64,000 nt of DNA, taken from positions 97,566 to 161,565 of the forward strand of contig JACCGJ010002676.1 in NCBI GenBank assembly GCA_013407085.1. Reading direction: 5' to 3'. This DNA comes from Atriophallophorus winterbourni. Taxonomy: Eukaryota > Platyhelminthes > Trematoda > Plagiorchiida > Microphallidae. The stretch's first letter is position 1; each line of letters starts with the position of its first letter. Positions 53,597-64,000 of this stretch are shown in pieces. Below the pieces are notes generated by a model, which worked only from the letters and a program-made list of their open reading frames with translations, did not search any database and had not been told where the DNA came from. A program made the translations under genes and the position numbers.

Positions 53597-54630
53597 TTGC
53601 TCGACCAGCAGAAAGAAATCATCTCTTCACTTGAAGCACGCGTGAAACTACTCGAAACGAAGTTTACGACCTGTTCATCACCATCTAATTCTTCTAAGGA
53701 CGATATCCGCCCCAAGATTGCCACCAAGCTTGGCTACTCCGAATTGGTTGCTGCGTCACCTCGTGTACAAACTGATCCCCATATCTCGAAGCTACCATTA
53801 GTCCTAGCGATGGATGCAACACGTCCTTCTGCTACTCATGTGAATTTCACAGCAGCGAAGAAAATAGCCCCGGAGGCAAGCTCCCGTTCCATAGAGGCGT
53901 TAACCGTGATATGCACCAATGTGCCGGAAGCGACTTCACCCTGTTTTAAAACTTGACAAGCGCAAGATGCGCAACAATGGCGACCGTATGTGAGTCATTG
54001 AAAATTTCTTCAGAGGCTGAGAATATTGTGCGTTTGTCCAGACATCCGAAATCAGTACATATTGGCGAGCCTAGACTGCTGCGCGTCACGCTTAAATCCT
54101 TGGTAGATGTTGAATCCGTTTTGCTTTCTGCATACACCTTGCGCAACGGAACCTCACCCATTCGTATATTTCCGGACGTGTCATGGATTGAACGGCAAGC
54201 TAAGAAGGAAGTGAGCTTCAATTGGAAACAAGATAACGACAAGAAAAGCATCTTTATTCTTGGAGTTCCGGAACTAAATGACGCGGATGCCAATAAAAAC
54301 ACCATTCATGACTGCGAACAATGGCGTTTCATACAACAACAAAGTAAAATAATTGATACTTTGACTATTGGTTTGAAACGATTGCCTGCCTCACCTACCT
54401 ACAAGGGCTCAGGGCCCCGTATACTCAAAGTGACTCTCCAATCCGAATCCATGGTGAGCGATGCGTTACAAAGTTGGTATCAACACAAACGTTTTGCGCC
54501 TTCCGAGATCCGCCTCCGTTCTGCCCTTGATAAAACGCGAAGTGGCAAACTTCAAAGTGGTCCTATCGGTGATATAGTTTGTGCCTCAAAAAACTTAACT
54601 CCTCCGGTCCTTTCAGGATCGGCGCAATAA
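53597..54630 (+). pseudogene. CR1 ORF1 C-terminal part, two frames
   Basis: 53597-53956 begins with a coiled-coil-like heptad stretch (QKEIISSLEARVKLLETKF). It is followed in another frame by 53953-54630, which holds VRLSRHPKSVHIGEPRLL, the LRNGTSPIRIFPDVSWIE block and LKVTLQSESMVSDALQSW. The frame change is near 53950. The last 52 nt overlap the start of ORF2. It is homologous to 8984-9691. Likely an RNA-binding protein that packages the LINE transcript. Confidence 0.75.
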
Positions 54631-57434
54631 ACAACCACAATAACTGTGAAGACCCCGCTCTACACCGCGAAAGCCTGAAGTGTTTCTACACCAACGCCCA
54701 GGGTCTGCTCAGTAAACTTCCTGAACTTCGTGCTCGACATGCGGCTCGGCATTTCGACGTTATAGCTGTAACTGAGACCTGGTTAACACCATCCGTTACA
54801 GATGCCGAAATCTTGCTTGATGGTATGACTGTCATTAGAAAAGATCGTCCCACCAAGGGTGGTGGAGTTCTCCTGTACCATAATTCTTTGCTCCACTGTA
54901 CAGAAATGTCTCATATTCGTCTACAAACCATAGATTCGCTTTATTGCCGTCTGCAGCTCAAAAACAGAGACTCTGCTTTACTGGCTGTAATCTACCGTCC
55001 ACCAAATGCCCAACCTGTTGTTGATATCGGTATTTTATTCTCTTTGCGGTTCGCCTTATCAATGAAGCACAGTCATATCTTATTGATGGGAGACTTCAAT
55101 TCGCCCAGTTTGCGTGTTGAACCTGCACACGATACTTTTGCTTGGGAGTTAAATGAGCTGATAGAAAGTCATCCTTTGTACAGTCACGTGACGGAACCCA
55201 CACGTTACAGCGGAAATGACACACCATCTTTACTAGACCTCCTACTGACGAACGAGGTGTTGATGATTGAGGAAGTCTCGAGTGAACCTCCGTTGGGTAA
55301 AAGCGATCATGTTGTCCTGATTTTTGACTTTGTGTGTTACGCTAACTACCCGGATCAAGTCGACATCAGGCTGCGGACAGTTACAAATTACGATACTCTC
55401 TACAATGTTGTTGCCTCCAATAACTTTGACTTCATGCTAGAAGGTGACTCGGATTCAACTTGGTGCAATTTTGTTACCAAATGGCACCAATTAATTGAGC
55501 TTTCTTCAGTTTCAAGACCGGTTCCCCCCAAAAATGCCGGCACACTCATCCGGAGTAGAACCCGTAAATGGATGTGCCGCAGAAATGCCGCCTGGACTGC
55601 GTTTAAGTTGTCACAACTGCCGAAGGATTGGGAGCATTATAGAAAATTACGCAATCATTGCACTGATCTAGTGCGCCAGGATAAATTAGATCACCAAAGT
55701 AAAATTACGGCTCGATTCCTGGAAAATAACAAAATGCTCTACAGATTTGTCAACAAAAGGCAGAAGGTGCAGGCTGGTATCCCCTCCCTTAGTAGTAGTG
55801 CAGGCTCCACGTCTACATCAAAGGAAGCAGCAGCAGTCTTGAGATCTCATTACATGCCCATTTTCCAAAACCCCTCCCTAATCTTTACTTTGTTTTTGTC
55901 CCCATTGCCTCTAAACTCTTACACCATGTTTTCTGCTCACAGAGTCCGAGAAAAAATCATGCGACTTCGACTCAACTCCTCACCGGGCATCGATTGCATA
56001 AAGCCAAAAGCATTGCGTGCAGTTGATGATCAACTTAGCGAACCGCTTGCGGCGTATTTTCAACGACTCATGGATAATTCTGAAGTCCCTGCTGGTTGGA
56101 AGGAAGGTATCATCACTCCAATCTTCAAGGGTGGAAATCGCAGTGACCCCGCCAATTACCGTCCAGTCACTCTCCTCCCAGTGCTGTTCAAGGTGATGGA
56201 GGCAATAGTTGCCGACGAAATCATGGCTTTTGCGGACGGCTTCAATATTATCGCTGCAGAACAACATGGATTTCGTAGAGGACACTCATGTACCTCTAAC
56301 TTACTTTTGGCTCGGGATTACTGGACCAAATCCGCTGATGAAGGTAAAGGAGTCGATGTTATTTACTTAGATTTATCTAAAGCCTTCGACCGCGTTGACC
56401 ATGTAATACTGCTGAAGAAGCTGTTGTCATTCGGTTTACCATCTGTATTGCTTTCCTGGGTAGCTGCATTCCTGCGTTCGAGAACTCTTCGCGTGCGTGT
56501 TAAACAGACCCTTTCAGAGCCGTTCCCAATTCAGTGTGGTGTACCTCAGGGTTCCGTTCTTGGCCCGCGTCTATTTTTGTTGTTCATCAATGACATTGGA
56601 GGATACGTGAAATCACCGTTTCTCCTATTTGCGGATGATATCAAGATCTGGCGCTCCATAGATTCGTCTGACGATACGTCAAAACTGCAATCCGATCTAG
56701 ACTCATTGCATGAATGGTCAACGATCAATCGCTTACCATTCAACATTGAAAAATGTCACGCATTACGTGTTCGCTTTCCTGGCGACCCTAGGTATATTCT
56801 AGGTGGCAAGATCCTCACTGTCACAACGCAAGAAAAGGATCTCGGAGTGATCGTGCAACATGACTTGGGCTGTTCTGCTCAGTGTAAAAGTGCTTCAACC
56901 GTAGCTAATAGAAACGTTGGGCTCTTGAAGCGGGCATTCGGAACCATCGATTCACGTCTCTTCCCGCTTCTTCTTCAGGCGTACGTCAGGCCACACTTAG
57001 AATATGCTATTTCTGTCTGGAAACCATGGTTGAAGCGTGACCAGCACGCGTTGGAACAACCACAGAGACGTTTTACCAAGCTTGTCAAGGGGCTTGGCCT
57101 CGCCAGCTACCAAGAACGTCTAACAACACTGAGATTGTTTCCAACGGATTACCGTCAACTCCGAGGCGATCTGATTCTTACGTATCGGATATTGACGGAT
57201 GAAAATCACCCATGTAGGCGACTTCTAGAATTGGCACTGCCCTCTGGAAATCGTGGTCATCCTCTCAAGCTAGCGCATCGGCAGAGTAGACTGGACTGCC
57301 GGAGACAATTCTTCGCCATTCGGATTACTCGTGCTTGGAATTCCCTGCCCCATTCTGTCGTTTCTGCCCCATCTCCCACTATTTTTGAAGAACGCATTGA
57401 CATTCATTTCTATAACGCATTGCACAATTTTTAA
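54579..57434 (+). CDS. CR1 ORF2: endonuclease and reverse transcriptase
   Basis: 951 codons without a stop. Endonuclease domain: KCFYTNAQGLLSKLPEL, DVIAVTETWLTPSV (catalytic Glu), GGGVLLYHN, LLAVIYRPPNAQ, LLMGDFNSPS (Asp and Asn) and GKSDHVVLIFDF (catalytic His). RT domain: SSPGIDCIKPKALR, WKEGIITPIFKGG, ANYRPVTLLPV, EQHGFRRGHSCTSNLLLA, DLSKAFDRVDH (first Asp), GVPQGSVLGPRLFLLFIND, LLFADDIKIW (catalytic FADD). C-terminus: RRFTKLVKGL, YRQLRGDLILTYRIL and an ITRAWNSLPHSVV end. It would nick target DNA and prime reverse transcription there. Every catalytic motif is intact, so ORF2 may be active. Confidence 0.95.
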   Translation: MCLKKLNSSGPFRIGAINNHNNCEDPALHRESLKCFYTNAQGLLSKLPELRARHAARHFDVIAVTETWLTPSVTDAEILLDGMTVIRKDRPTKGGGVLLYHNSLLHCTEMSHIRLQTIDSLYCRLQLKNRDSALLAVIYRPPNAQPVVDIGILFSLRFALSMKHSHILLMGDFNSPSLRVEPAHDTFAWELNELIESHPLYSHVTEPTRYSGNDTPSLLDLLLTNEVLMIEEVSSEPPLGKSDHVVLIFDFVCYANYPDQVDIRLRTVTNYDTLYNVVASNNFDFMLEGDSDSTWCNFVTKWHQLIELSSVSRPVPPKNAGTLIRSRTRKWMCRRNAAWTAFKLSQLPKDWEHYRKLRNHCTDLVRQDKLDHQSKITARFLENNKMLYRFVNKRQKVQAGIPSLSSSAGSTSTSKEAAAVLRSHYMPIFQNPSLIFTLFLSPLPLNSYTMFSAHRVREKIMRLRLNSSPGIDCIKPKALRAVDDQLSEPLAAYFQRLMDNSEVPAGWKEGIITPIFKGGNRSDPANYRPVTLLPVLFKVMEAIVADEIMAFADGFNIIAAEQHGFRRGHSCTSNLLLARDYWTKSADEGKGVDVIYLDLSKAFDRVDHVILLKKLLSFGLPSVLLSWVAAFLRSRTLRVRVKQTLSEPFPIQCGVPQGSVLGPRLFLLFINDIGGYVKSPFLLFADDIKIWRSIDSSDDTSKLQSDLDSLHEWSTINRLPFNIEKCHALRVRFPGDPRYILGGKILTVTTQEKDLGVIVQHDLGCSAQCKSASTVANRNVGLLKRAFGTIDSRLFPLLLQAYVRPHLEYAISVWKPWLKRDQHALEQPQRRFTKLVKGLGLASYQERLTTLRLFPTDYRQLRGDLILTYRILTDENHPCRRLLELALPSGNRGHPLKLAHRQSRLDCRRQFFAIRITRAWNSLPHSVVSAPSPTIFEERIDIHFYNALHNF

Positions 57435-57640
57435 TCATAATTTTGCTATTATGATCTCTGTGATACTGCACCATTTTTTCTCTCTCCACAGCGTTTACTT
57501 CCCACTCAATATGAATTACTTTTCTCCTCTCTGGACTGTGGACATTTTTCCCGACCCAATGTGTTAACTATCCTGTGGTTATTCTATTAAGCTTGTAGCT
57601 TTTATTTCCACAATAAACTATTGACTATTGACTATTGACT

Positions 57641-58205
57641 ATAGTATTTTATACATAAACGTCTTGGCCTTGTATGCTTATTCGTTTTCTCCGCCTTGTA
57701 AGCTTGATTCGAATTAATGCTTGTAAACTACACTTTATTGTGGTTATTATAATTTCGGACCGTCGGACTTTGTCTTGTTTAAATAAAATGGAATGGACCC
57801 ACTAAAAGACCAAAGGAGGAAATGTTCAAAGAAAGATCTAGTGAAGTCCAACAATAGCCAAGTAATCCGCACAGGAAAATCCAAGAGATGGAATCCAAGG
57901 TGCAGATTGTGCTAAAATATTGGAGGATCCATTAATCACAATTCCGGCGCAGAGCGACGCACATAAACTCCGCAACAACGGAGAGTTTGAAATTATATTA
58001 CCCGCCAAAAAGTCTATATTACAAGCAATTATTCGAATGAAGTATACATGTTCTACAAAACTAATAACCACACAACAGTAGAATGTTTTTTGTGCAAAAA
58101 ACGAAGATACAAATTGAGCGTAGCTCACTACAGATTATCCCGCTTCGTCCCACTTCACTAGATCTTTGTTTGGACATTTGCTGTTCTAGTGAATTCATTC
58201 CATTT
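57641..58205. other. No recognised feature
   Basis: Flank of the CR1 element; neither Gypsy remnant nor host coding sequence could be recognised. Confidence 0.5.
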
Positions 58206-58243
58206 TACAAAATATTTATTTGCATGCTTTTCCGTCATTCATA

Positions 58244-58285
58244 CCCCACGATCGGTTGCGTGCTGTTTGCACTCATCAGGCAGGG
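58244..58285 (-). ncRNA. Hammerhead ribozyme, GAAA changed to GCAA
   Basis: Minus-strand reading: CCCTGC/GTGGGG stem I, intact CTGATGA, intact GTGC-AAACA-GCAC stem II, then GCAA instead of GAAA, and CCGATC. The change hits an invariant core adenine and stem III also has a mismatch, so it should be inactive. Confidence 0.7.
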
Positions 58286-58688
58286 ACAGTAAGATCAGGA
58301 TCCGCATGCGCTCGAAACAGTGGAAGACTGGTAAACAATGAGTGCTTGTAATGCCACTGTTTGGATAAGGCTGGTACCGACCAACCGGTTCAAGCATGTG
58401 TCCAACACATTTAAATGGGGTTAAACCCTAACCATGAAACAACATATTCATTGCATGCTTTTCCGTCTTCACCTCCTACGACCGGTTTTCTGTTTTGTTT
58501 GGCACTCATCAGGTAAGACGTACGATCAGTATTCGAAGCCACTTGAAACAGTGTTTAAACATGTGTTTTGGCACACATGCGTTGAACATTTTGGGCGTAC
58601 AGCCTTAGCCAACAGTTGGGGTACATACAAGCGTTCCTTGTTCCCTTCTTCCACTGTTTCACGCGCCTGGCGATCCAGATCTTACTTT

Positions 58689-58729
58689 CCCTCCTAATGA
58701 GTGCAAACAGCACGAAACCGGTCGTGGGG
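58689..58729 (+). ncRNA. Hammerhead ribozyme, CTAATGA variant
   Basis: Plus-strand reading: CCCTC/GTGGGG stem I (one base short), CTAATGA, intact stem II, GAAA, ACCGGT, GTC. Same G-to-A core change as at 32628-32669, expected to be inactive. Confidence 0.7.
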
Positions 58730-58880
58730 TGTGAATGACGGAAAAGCATGCAAATGAATATTTTGTTTCATGGTTATGGGTTTAACCCCATTTAACATGT
58801 GTTTGGACACATGCTTTGAACAGGTTGGTCCTACCAGCCTTATCCAACAGTGGCATACGAGCGCTTCTTGCATTCTATTT

Positions 58881-59689
58881 TAGTTGTATTTTGTGTAGTG
58901 CTGACTTATTTTTGGTCCACTAAATAATCGGTGAACCCGAAAAACCGCAAATTTTTCCATTTTCAATAAATTCGAATTTTTCCATTTTGGTTTAGTTTTG
59001 GAATACTCTAATAATGCCCCACCATTAGCGATTATTCTATGAGCGTAAGATGAACATTGAATTTATTTTACTGACATCTGATTGTATAAATCTGCTGGTT
59101 ATTTTGAATACTTCAACCATTTTGTTTTACCGAAGTACTTGACTTTATTCGTTATCGAGCTTATTTTTGTGAATCTTTATTTGGCCGTTCCCGCTCTATT
59201 TGAATTTGCGATCACTCGTTGTCATTGTTACTGTTGAATATTCGTGTTTTTGGATTCAGTACGAAGCGGAATAATTGAGGTTTGCTAATTTTATTGTATA
59301 ATTATTTTGCTTCAATAGTACCGTACTCATCTCACGTATTGTCTTGTCAATATCTTGGTGGGCTTGGACGCGTAACTCAACCGTTGGATAGACACATTGG
59401 TGTTTATATCGTGACAGAAACTTTAGACTTTAGACTCGATTTTCCCCGGACCGTTTTGTCGGTTACAATAAGTAAAGATTCTCACATTCAATAATCACAG
59501 GATATTCCCTGCACACAACCGGCTTTAAATGCCTCTAACCTCCGTCAATGTTTCATCAAAACTGAAGCTATTTTTCGTATCCATAGTCAATAGTATATAG
59601 TGGTACATAATTCCATGAACTTAAAATATAAGCATTGGATAGTCAATACAAGGGATCGGGTGGAGTTCAGCGGGTTCGGCGTCGTTTGC
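58881..59689. other. No recognised feature
   Basis: AT-rich and without supportable coding sequence; the frame at 59282-59494 has no context. Confidence 0.5.
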
Positions 59690-60045
59690 CAAAGTTCGTA
59701 CAGGTTGGTGTTATAGGTAACATAACAGTCAATCAGGGGAGATTAATCTGCGTGTTCCGTATTATATGTATCTGGAGAAAGTGGAAAATGGGGGTTCGCA
59801 GCGGAAGAGGGAAAACGTATAAATCACTAAATTTGTAGAGAAAAATATAGATAAGCATCAAGTCCTCTATACAAATGGAAGTGGATGGGGAGGTTACGAC
59901 AAAAACTGGTATGTCCTCCAAACCGAGGGGTATGGACAGGAAGTACAATTTACGGTAGTTTAAACAGACTGGGATGGGGAGCATCTTAAGGATCTGGAAA
60001 ACCATTATCAGATCCCCTCGGATGCGACGGTAACTCATCATGATC
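59690..60045 (-). mobile_element. CR1 ORF2 C-terminal fragment, antisense
   Basis: Minus-strand frame 59733-60047 starts with MSYRRIRGDLIMVFQILK, matching YRQLRGDLILTYRIL of CR1 ORF2, and decays afterward. It ends exactly where the Gypsy remnant on the plus strand begins. Confidence 0.7.
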
Positions 60046-60047
60046 AC

Positions 60048-61765
60048 GTGGATTTTCTAAACATCAGGGATGAATCTATTATGATTCCGCATGCGGTGCG
60101 CTTGCTCCATCTCAATGTACCTGAAGAGGTCAGTGATCTCATTTGTACTATTCCTGAGGACAAGCCATACGAAAAGCTAAAATCCGCGTTAATAGATCGA
60201 ATTGGTATTTCTGAGCAAACGAAGCATGTCACCCTCTTTAATAAAATGTCACTTGGTGATAAAAATTAATCTCAGCTTCTTCGCCAGATGAAAGAGCTAC
60301 TCGGAGACAAAATGATTGAGGGGAACATTTTCAAACAGGTGTGGTTTAAAAACATCCCAACTGACATTTACCAAGTGCTTGTTGGTTTGATCACTTAAGT
60401 ATCATTGGGGTAAATAGCAAAAGCGGCAGATAGAATGCTCGAAATAAATAATGACAATCAAATGACGATAGACTCTGTACCAATCGATTCGGACCATCAA
60501 TGTTTACAATAAAAAATCAAGTCGCTGAACTAACTCTTGGGGTAAACTCATTTTTATTGAAATCTTCCAACTGACCGCGCTCAAAATCTAAATGTCGACC
60601 ATCTAGAATCCCTGTGCGCATATGTTGGTGCCACAAGAGATATGGGAATGAAGTCTCAAAATGCATTTCCCCATGTTCAAAAACCTTCAAAATCAAGGGT
60701 CAGGCAGCAAGGGCGACTACTGTATCCGGCACACCAAGTCCTAGTCGCCTGTTCTACGTTTCAGACAAAACGAGTGTTCTACGTTTCTTATTCGATACTG
60801 GCGCTAATATTAGCGTCATACCTCCAGCATCCAGTTCCTACACGCTCAAGGCGGCAAATGGCACTAGTAATAACCCTTACGGCCAACGCCTTCTAACCCT
60901 CAATTTAATATTAAGACGCAGATTCCAACGGGTATTTCTCATTGCGGTGGTTATTTGCCCTTAATTAGTATTACCTTTTTGTCTCATTTCGGTCTAACTT
61001 TCGAAGTGAAACAGTGGAGATTAGGGGATACGACAAACTGCAACCTCCAAGAACGACCGACAAAGTGACCACTTTGTGAAACACCACATTGTCACAAGCG
61101 GACCACCCGTCTCTTTTAGACCTAGGCGACTTCATCCTTCCAAAATCAAAATTGCAAATGTAGAGTTCGAGCATATGCTAGAGCTTGGAATCATTCGCCC
61201 TTCATCCATGTCCTTGAATATTCGCTCCGCTTCGCCATTGCGAAGGGCAGTTAGGGCACTTCGAAAATTTGCTTCGCACTTCGCTTTGCTTTAAAAAAGT
61301 GACATTCGTTATTGTCTGTACCACATCCCGATAGCCGAGGAAGACATACCCAAAACGGCTGTCAGAACTCTATTTGGTTTATACAAATTCACTCGAATGA
61401 CTTTGGTCTGAGAAATGCTTCACAGACTTTCCAGCATTTCATCGACAAAGTCCTGCGAGGCTTGCCATTCGTATAAGCATTCATCGACGGTCTCAATTGC
61501 TAGCCACTATCCATAGGAGCACGCCACACACATTCGTCTTGTTTGGGAGCGTTTTGTGAATAACGGAATCAAGATCATCCCTAGTAAAAGCATTGTTACA
61601 CACACTCTTGGACATCGCCTCATTCGATCTGTTATTGCTTACTTCCTGAAAAATGCCAGGCGATTTCCGATATTCCTGTCCCGAAAACGTATCACAGTTA
61701 CAAGTTATCGGGCGGAAGCATAATTTTGTGCTCTGAAAATTTTGAAAATTACTCGTCACTCGCTG
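60048..61765 (+). mobile_element. Decayed Gypsy-type element
   Basis: Gag at 60048-60400 (RLLHLNVPEEVSDLICTIPE, KLKSALIDRIGISEQTK, LLRQMKELLGDKMIEG), a knuckle-like region at 60615-60700, protease FLFDTGANISVIPPASS at about 60790-60840, then RT pieces: FRPRRLHPSKIKIANVEFEH near 61112, IPIAEEDIPKTAVRT near 61325, and the palm region without a readable YxDD box. Stops, frameshifts and a gap near 61215-61300 show it is dead. No LTRs were found. Related to 52140-53045. Confidence 0.8.
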
Positions 61766-62183
61766 ATTTTACTTGCATCATTCTTACACCATTCGATTTC
61801 GCTTGAAGAAATCTATTGGCCTCAATCATTTTTAGTGTCTTTTGATCAATATTTCTGAAGTTCCTATTTTATGCATTATCCTGGAAATTTTGTGCGCGTG
61901 CAAAATTTGTTGTCACTGTTTTGACTTGCTCGGGAACGCTATCATTTGGAATATCTTCTTCTGCTGAATGCAACAAGCCCTGTTTTCTTTGTGTGAGGTC
62001 AAATCCACGGTCACCACGGCTGTGTACTCGGTAATTAGCATCCAATACATTGCGAGATGTTCCCACGGGAACCTCGCAAATTTCATTTCTCAACCGTTAA
62101 TCGATCGATACGCGCCTAAGTGTTTCCTTGAAAGCTATCAAAACCCACATTCAACGATCAGACGGCATTGACATCACTTCTAT
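61766..62183. other. No recognised feature
   Basis: Downstream of the Gypsy remnant; could be its decayed continuation, but no motif supports that. Confidence 0.4.
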
Positions 62184-62525
62184 ATGATGTCAGAACCGAA
62201 TAAAGCTACGTGTGAATTGTGTAACATTTTCAAAAAGTTGGTAAGTGTGAAATCGAATGTAGTCATGTTTTATATGTGCTCTATTGTGATACACACTAAT
62301 TGCGATAAAGTTTTGACTGAAGAAACAGTTATGTTTATTAATAATCCTGAAATTCCAGCTGTCTGTAGAAGAAAGCCGTTAAAGTGCGCCGAGACCAATG
62401 TATCACAATCAAAAATCCTAGAACTTCAAATCAAATATTCAGAGAATTGTTCTCAAAAATTAGAGGAAACATCGATGTCGATAGTGATTGCTCACAATAA
62501 CTCACTAATAAATGAAATCAACTAA
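62184..62525 (+). pseudogene. LINE ORF1-like fragment with zinc finger
   Basis: 113 codons. KATCELCNIFKKLV, then FYMCSIVIHTNCDKVL and a late Cys give a C-x2-C...C...H-x3-C pattern like the PHD-type finger of CR1 ORF1 proteins, followed by a coiled-coil-like stretch (ILELQIKYSENCSQKLEE). It is not close to the 53107 ORF1. Later pieces to about 62960 (for example VKKGRLLTVHQLDSS) may be its continuation. Confidence 0.5.
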
Positions 62526-62959
62526 GCCCAACGCTTCATCCCGTACCTCCACAAGATGCCTTGTTACTTTAAGAGAATTTACGGCAGGCTGAACAGTTTA
62601 GTGATGCGAACGCTAGCTGAGACTCAGATGTTAGTCAGGTTAAAAAAGGGCGTCTGCTGACTGTCCATCAGCTGGATTCCTCAACCTCCAAAACTCATAC
62701 TGAAATAAGAAAAAATTTGATGATCCTCAGTGTAATCTGTACCAAAGTGGCGGAGACATCCGGGACACTTTTCTCAAGTTGAAGAACACACGACATTGAA
62801 CAATGGTATCAACTGTGTTCAATGATGGATATGAGCCTCGATACTACGCCTGATTCATAATCCGCCTAAGTCGGCATCCCATCTCTTCATCTTGACTAAC
62901 CGCGTTTACTGATAATAACTCTCAAAATCCAAGAAGAAATGGAAGACGTTTTTCTGAAC

Positions 62960-63745
62960 ACTTACTTGCTCGTACATGTTCACATAGTAACTTTCGCATA
63001 CATGTTGATATTCCCTGTTGGGAGAGAAACGATAATTTATAATTCTTGGATATCCAAGTAATGCAATACATGATCAGCTTATCAAAATTTGAACAGCAAA
63101 AAAATAAAACAGTGCAAGTGACCGACGTCAGCCGGATTCTCAAATATTTTTTCCGTTCAATAATGGAAATGAATATACAGTAGGTAAGAAAAAATGTATT
63201 AATGTCTAATCACAAAAACATTTCATGTTAATTATGTCAAGATTCACGAATGGCAAGCATGCGAGAAAAAATGGAGAACAGAAATGGAAGGTAATAATAG
63301 AAAAAGTGAAGCGAATTGTAAAGAAGTTGTCATAAAAAATTTATAAAAAATTATATATGCATAAATTCACGTTTTTACGGATAGGTTGGTTGAAAATATT
63401 GAAAAGAGAACATAAATTTATCCAAATAAGAAAATCTAAGAAATTGTGAGGGATGAGAGCGGGTGTGGTAAATAGCATGGGAGTGGGGTACGTTGTGATC
63501 CAAAACTCTTTAAGAATTGTCGACGAATCAAACCAAAATTTGTTCACCAGCCGGATTTTTGTTACCTACAGGAGAGTGAATCGCATACGAAACAAATCTC
63601 GGGCGGATAGATTTCGAGCCAGGTTCATTATTCGAAGACACTGGAATAGAATGAATGATGTTCTATTCACCAGCACGGTGAGAGGTCATCAAAGTAAAAT
63701 AGTACATCATTTAACAAATAAGAATGTACATTGAAAAACATAATG
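62960..63745. other. No recognised feature
   Basis: The plus-strand frame 63453-63734 is arginine-rich but not recognisable. Confidence 0.4.
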
Positions 63746-63749
63746 TTTT

Positions 63750-63795
63750 TCAAAAGTATTCATTTGCATGCTTTTCCGTCACACACACACCACTT
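63750..63795 (-). repeat. Truncated hammerhead repeat end
   Basis: ATTTGCATGCTTTTCCGTCACACACACACCAC is the end of a reverse unit. It stops at stem I of the ribozyme, where a LINE RT begins. Confidence 0.75.
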
Positions 63796-63799
63796 GTTG

Positions 63800-64000
63800 T
63801 CCAGAGACCAACATGGATTTAGGAAGACTCTCTCTTGCTTGACTAACATACTGCAGACAATGGACGACTGGACACAGGCAGTGGATGATAGGGGTTGCGT
63901 GTATGCGTGTTACTTGGACATAGGAAAAGCGTTTGATCGCGTGGACCTGAATATACTCCCGAGCAAACTGTACGATTTTGGTATAAATGGGTGCCTTCTT
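63800..64000 (+). mobile_element. CR1-like RT, runs off the window
   Basis: One open frame to the window edge: HGFRKTLSCLTNILQTMDDW, then CVYACYLDIGKAFDRVDLNI. This is the RT block that contains the first catalytic aspartate (AFDRVD). The rest lies beyond the window. Confidence 0.85.

Larger units (their letters stand above)
53050..57640 (+). mobile_element. Nearly intact CR1-type LINE
   Basis: ORF1 in pieces, one uninterrupted ORF2, and a 3' end with AATAAA and three TTGACTA units (57615-57638), the short tandem 3' repeats characteristic of CR1-clade elements. It interrupts a Gypsy remnant at about 53045. The 5' boundary is approximate; no target duplication was found, as is common for CR1. 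Confidence 0.9.
58205..58880. repeat. Head-to-head hammerhead repeats
   Basis: Two reverse units (about 58222-58430 and 58445-58560) followed by a forward unit (about 58590-58880), so the segment folds as a large imperfect inverted repeat. Landmarks: GCATGCTTTTCCGTCA at the left, CATGCAAATGAATATTTTG at 58749 on the right, and GTTTAACCCC at both sides. Confidence 0.85.

Noticed and set aside
62922..63143. Minus-strand ORF with hydrophobic start
   Set aside because: No splice context, no polyadenylation signal and no recognisable motif.

Overview
The window is eukaryotic, AT-rich and dominated by transposons. No prokaryotic operon, rRNA or tRNA gene was seen. The repeat content fits a parasitic flatworm, most likely a schistosome-like trematode: CR1-type and RTE-type LINEs, Penelope-like elements, Gypsy LTR elements, satellite-like repeats carrying a hammerhead ribozyme, and a secreted-protein gene built from micro-exons. 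The species assignment is inference from family content, not a database match.

Layout. 1-3.9 kb: an array of a repeat of about 230 bp that carries a hammerhead ribozyme motif, interrupted by an RTE fragment and a palindrome. 3.9-8.8 kb: AT-rich DNA with scattered copies of the same repeat. 8.8-12.6 kb: a decayed CR1 LINE. 12.6-18.2 kb: mostly unique AT-rich DNA with LINE scraps and one convincing minus-strand exon (17152-17295). 18.2-25.6 kb: a nested zone with a foldback palindrome, a deleted CR1 copy, a Penelope-like element split by a pogo/Tigger-like DNA transposon and then by a nearly full-length RTE LINE. 26-41.5 kb: the host-gene zone. A minus-strand gene begins with a TATA box and a signal-peptide exon at 41.4 kb. 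It runs through at least fifteen phase-compatible exons, several of them 18-48 nt, down to about 29 kb and perhaps further. Its introns contain hammerhead repeats and LINE fragments. 41.7-46.9 kb: LINE scraps and an old antisense Gypsy element. 46.9-51.9 kb: a young Gypsy element with two LTRs and a GTTC target duplication, inserted into the old one. 52-57.6 kb: a Gypsy remnant, then a nearly intact CR1 LINE. 57.6-64 kb: head-to-head hammerhead repeats, another Gypsy remnant and LINE fragments.

Two systems stand out. First, the dispersed and tandem repeat encodes a hammerhead core: a CTGATGA box, a GTGC/GCAC stem II, GAAA, a minimal ACCGGT stem III, a GTC cleavage site, and a stem I made by CCCTAC and GTGGGG. 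At least one copy (30137-30178) keeps every core position. This resembles the hammerhead satellites and retrozymes known from metazoans, but the unit differs from the schistosome Sm-alpha hammerhead as I remember it. Second, the minus-strand gene has the architecture of schistosome micro-exon genes (MEGs), which generate secreted variants by skipping symmetric exons. Its long exons encode a protein I do not recognise.

Exon calls rest on splice signals, open phase and junction compatibility read by eye; no transcript or homology search was available.
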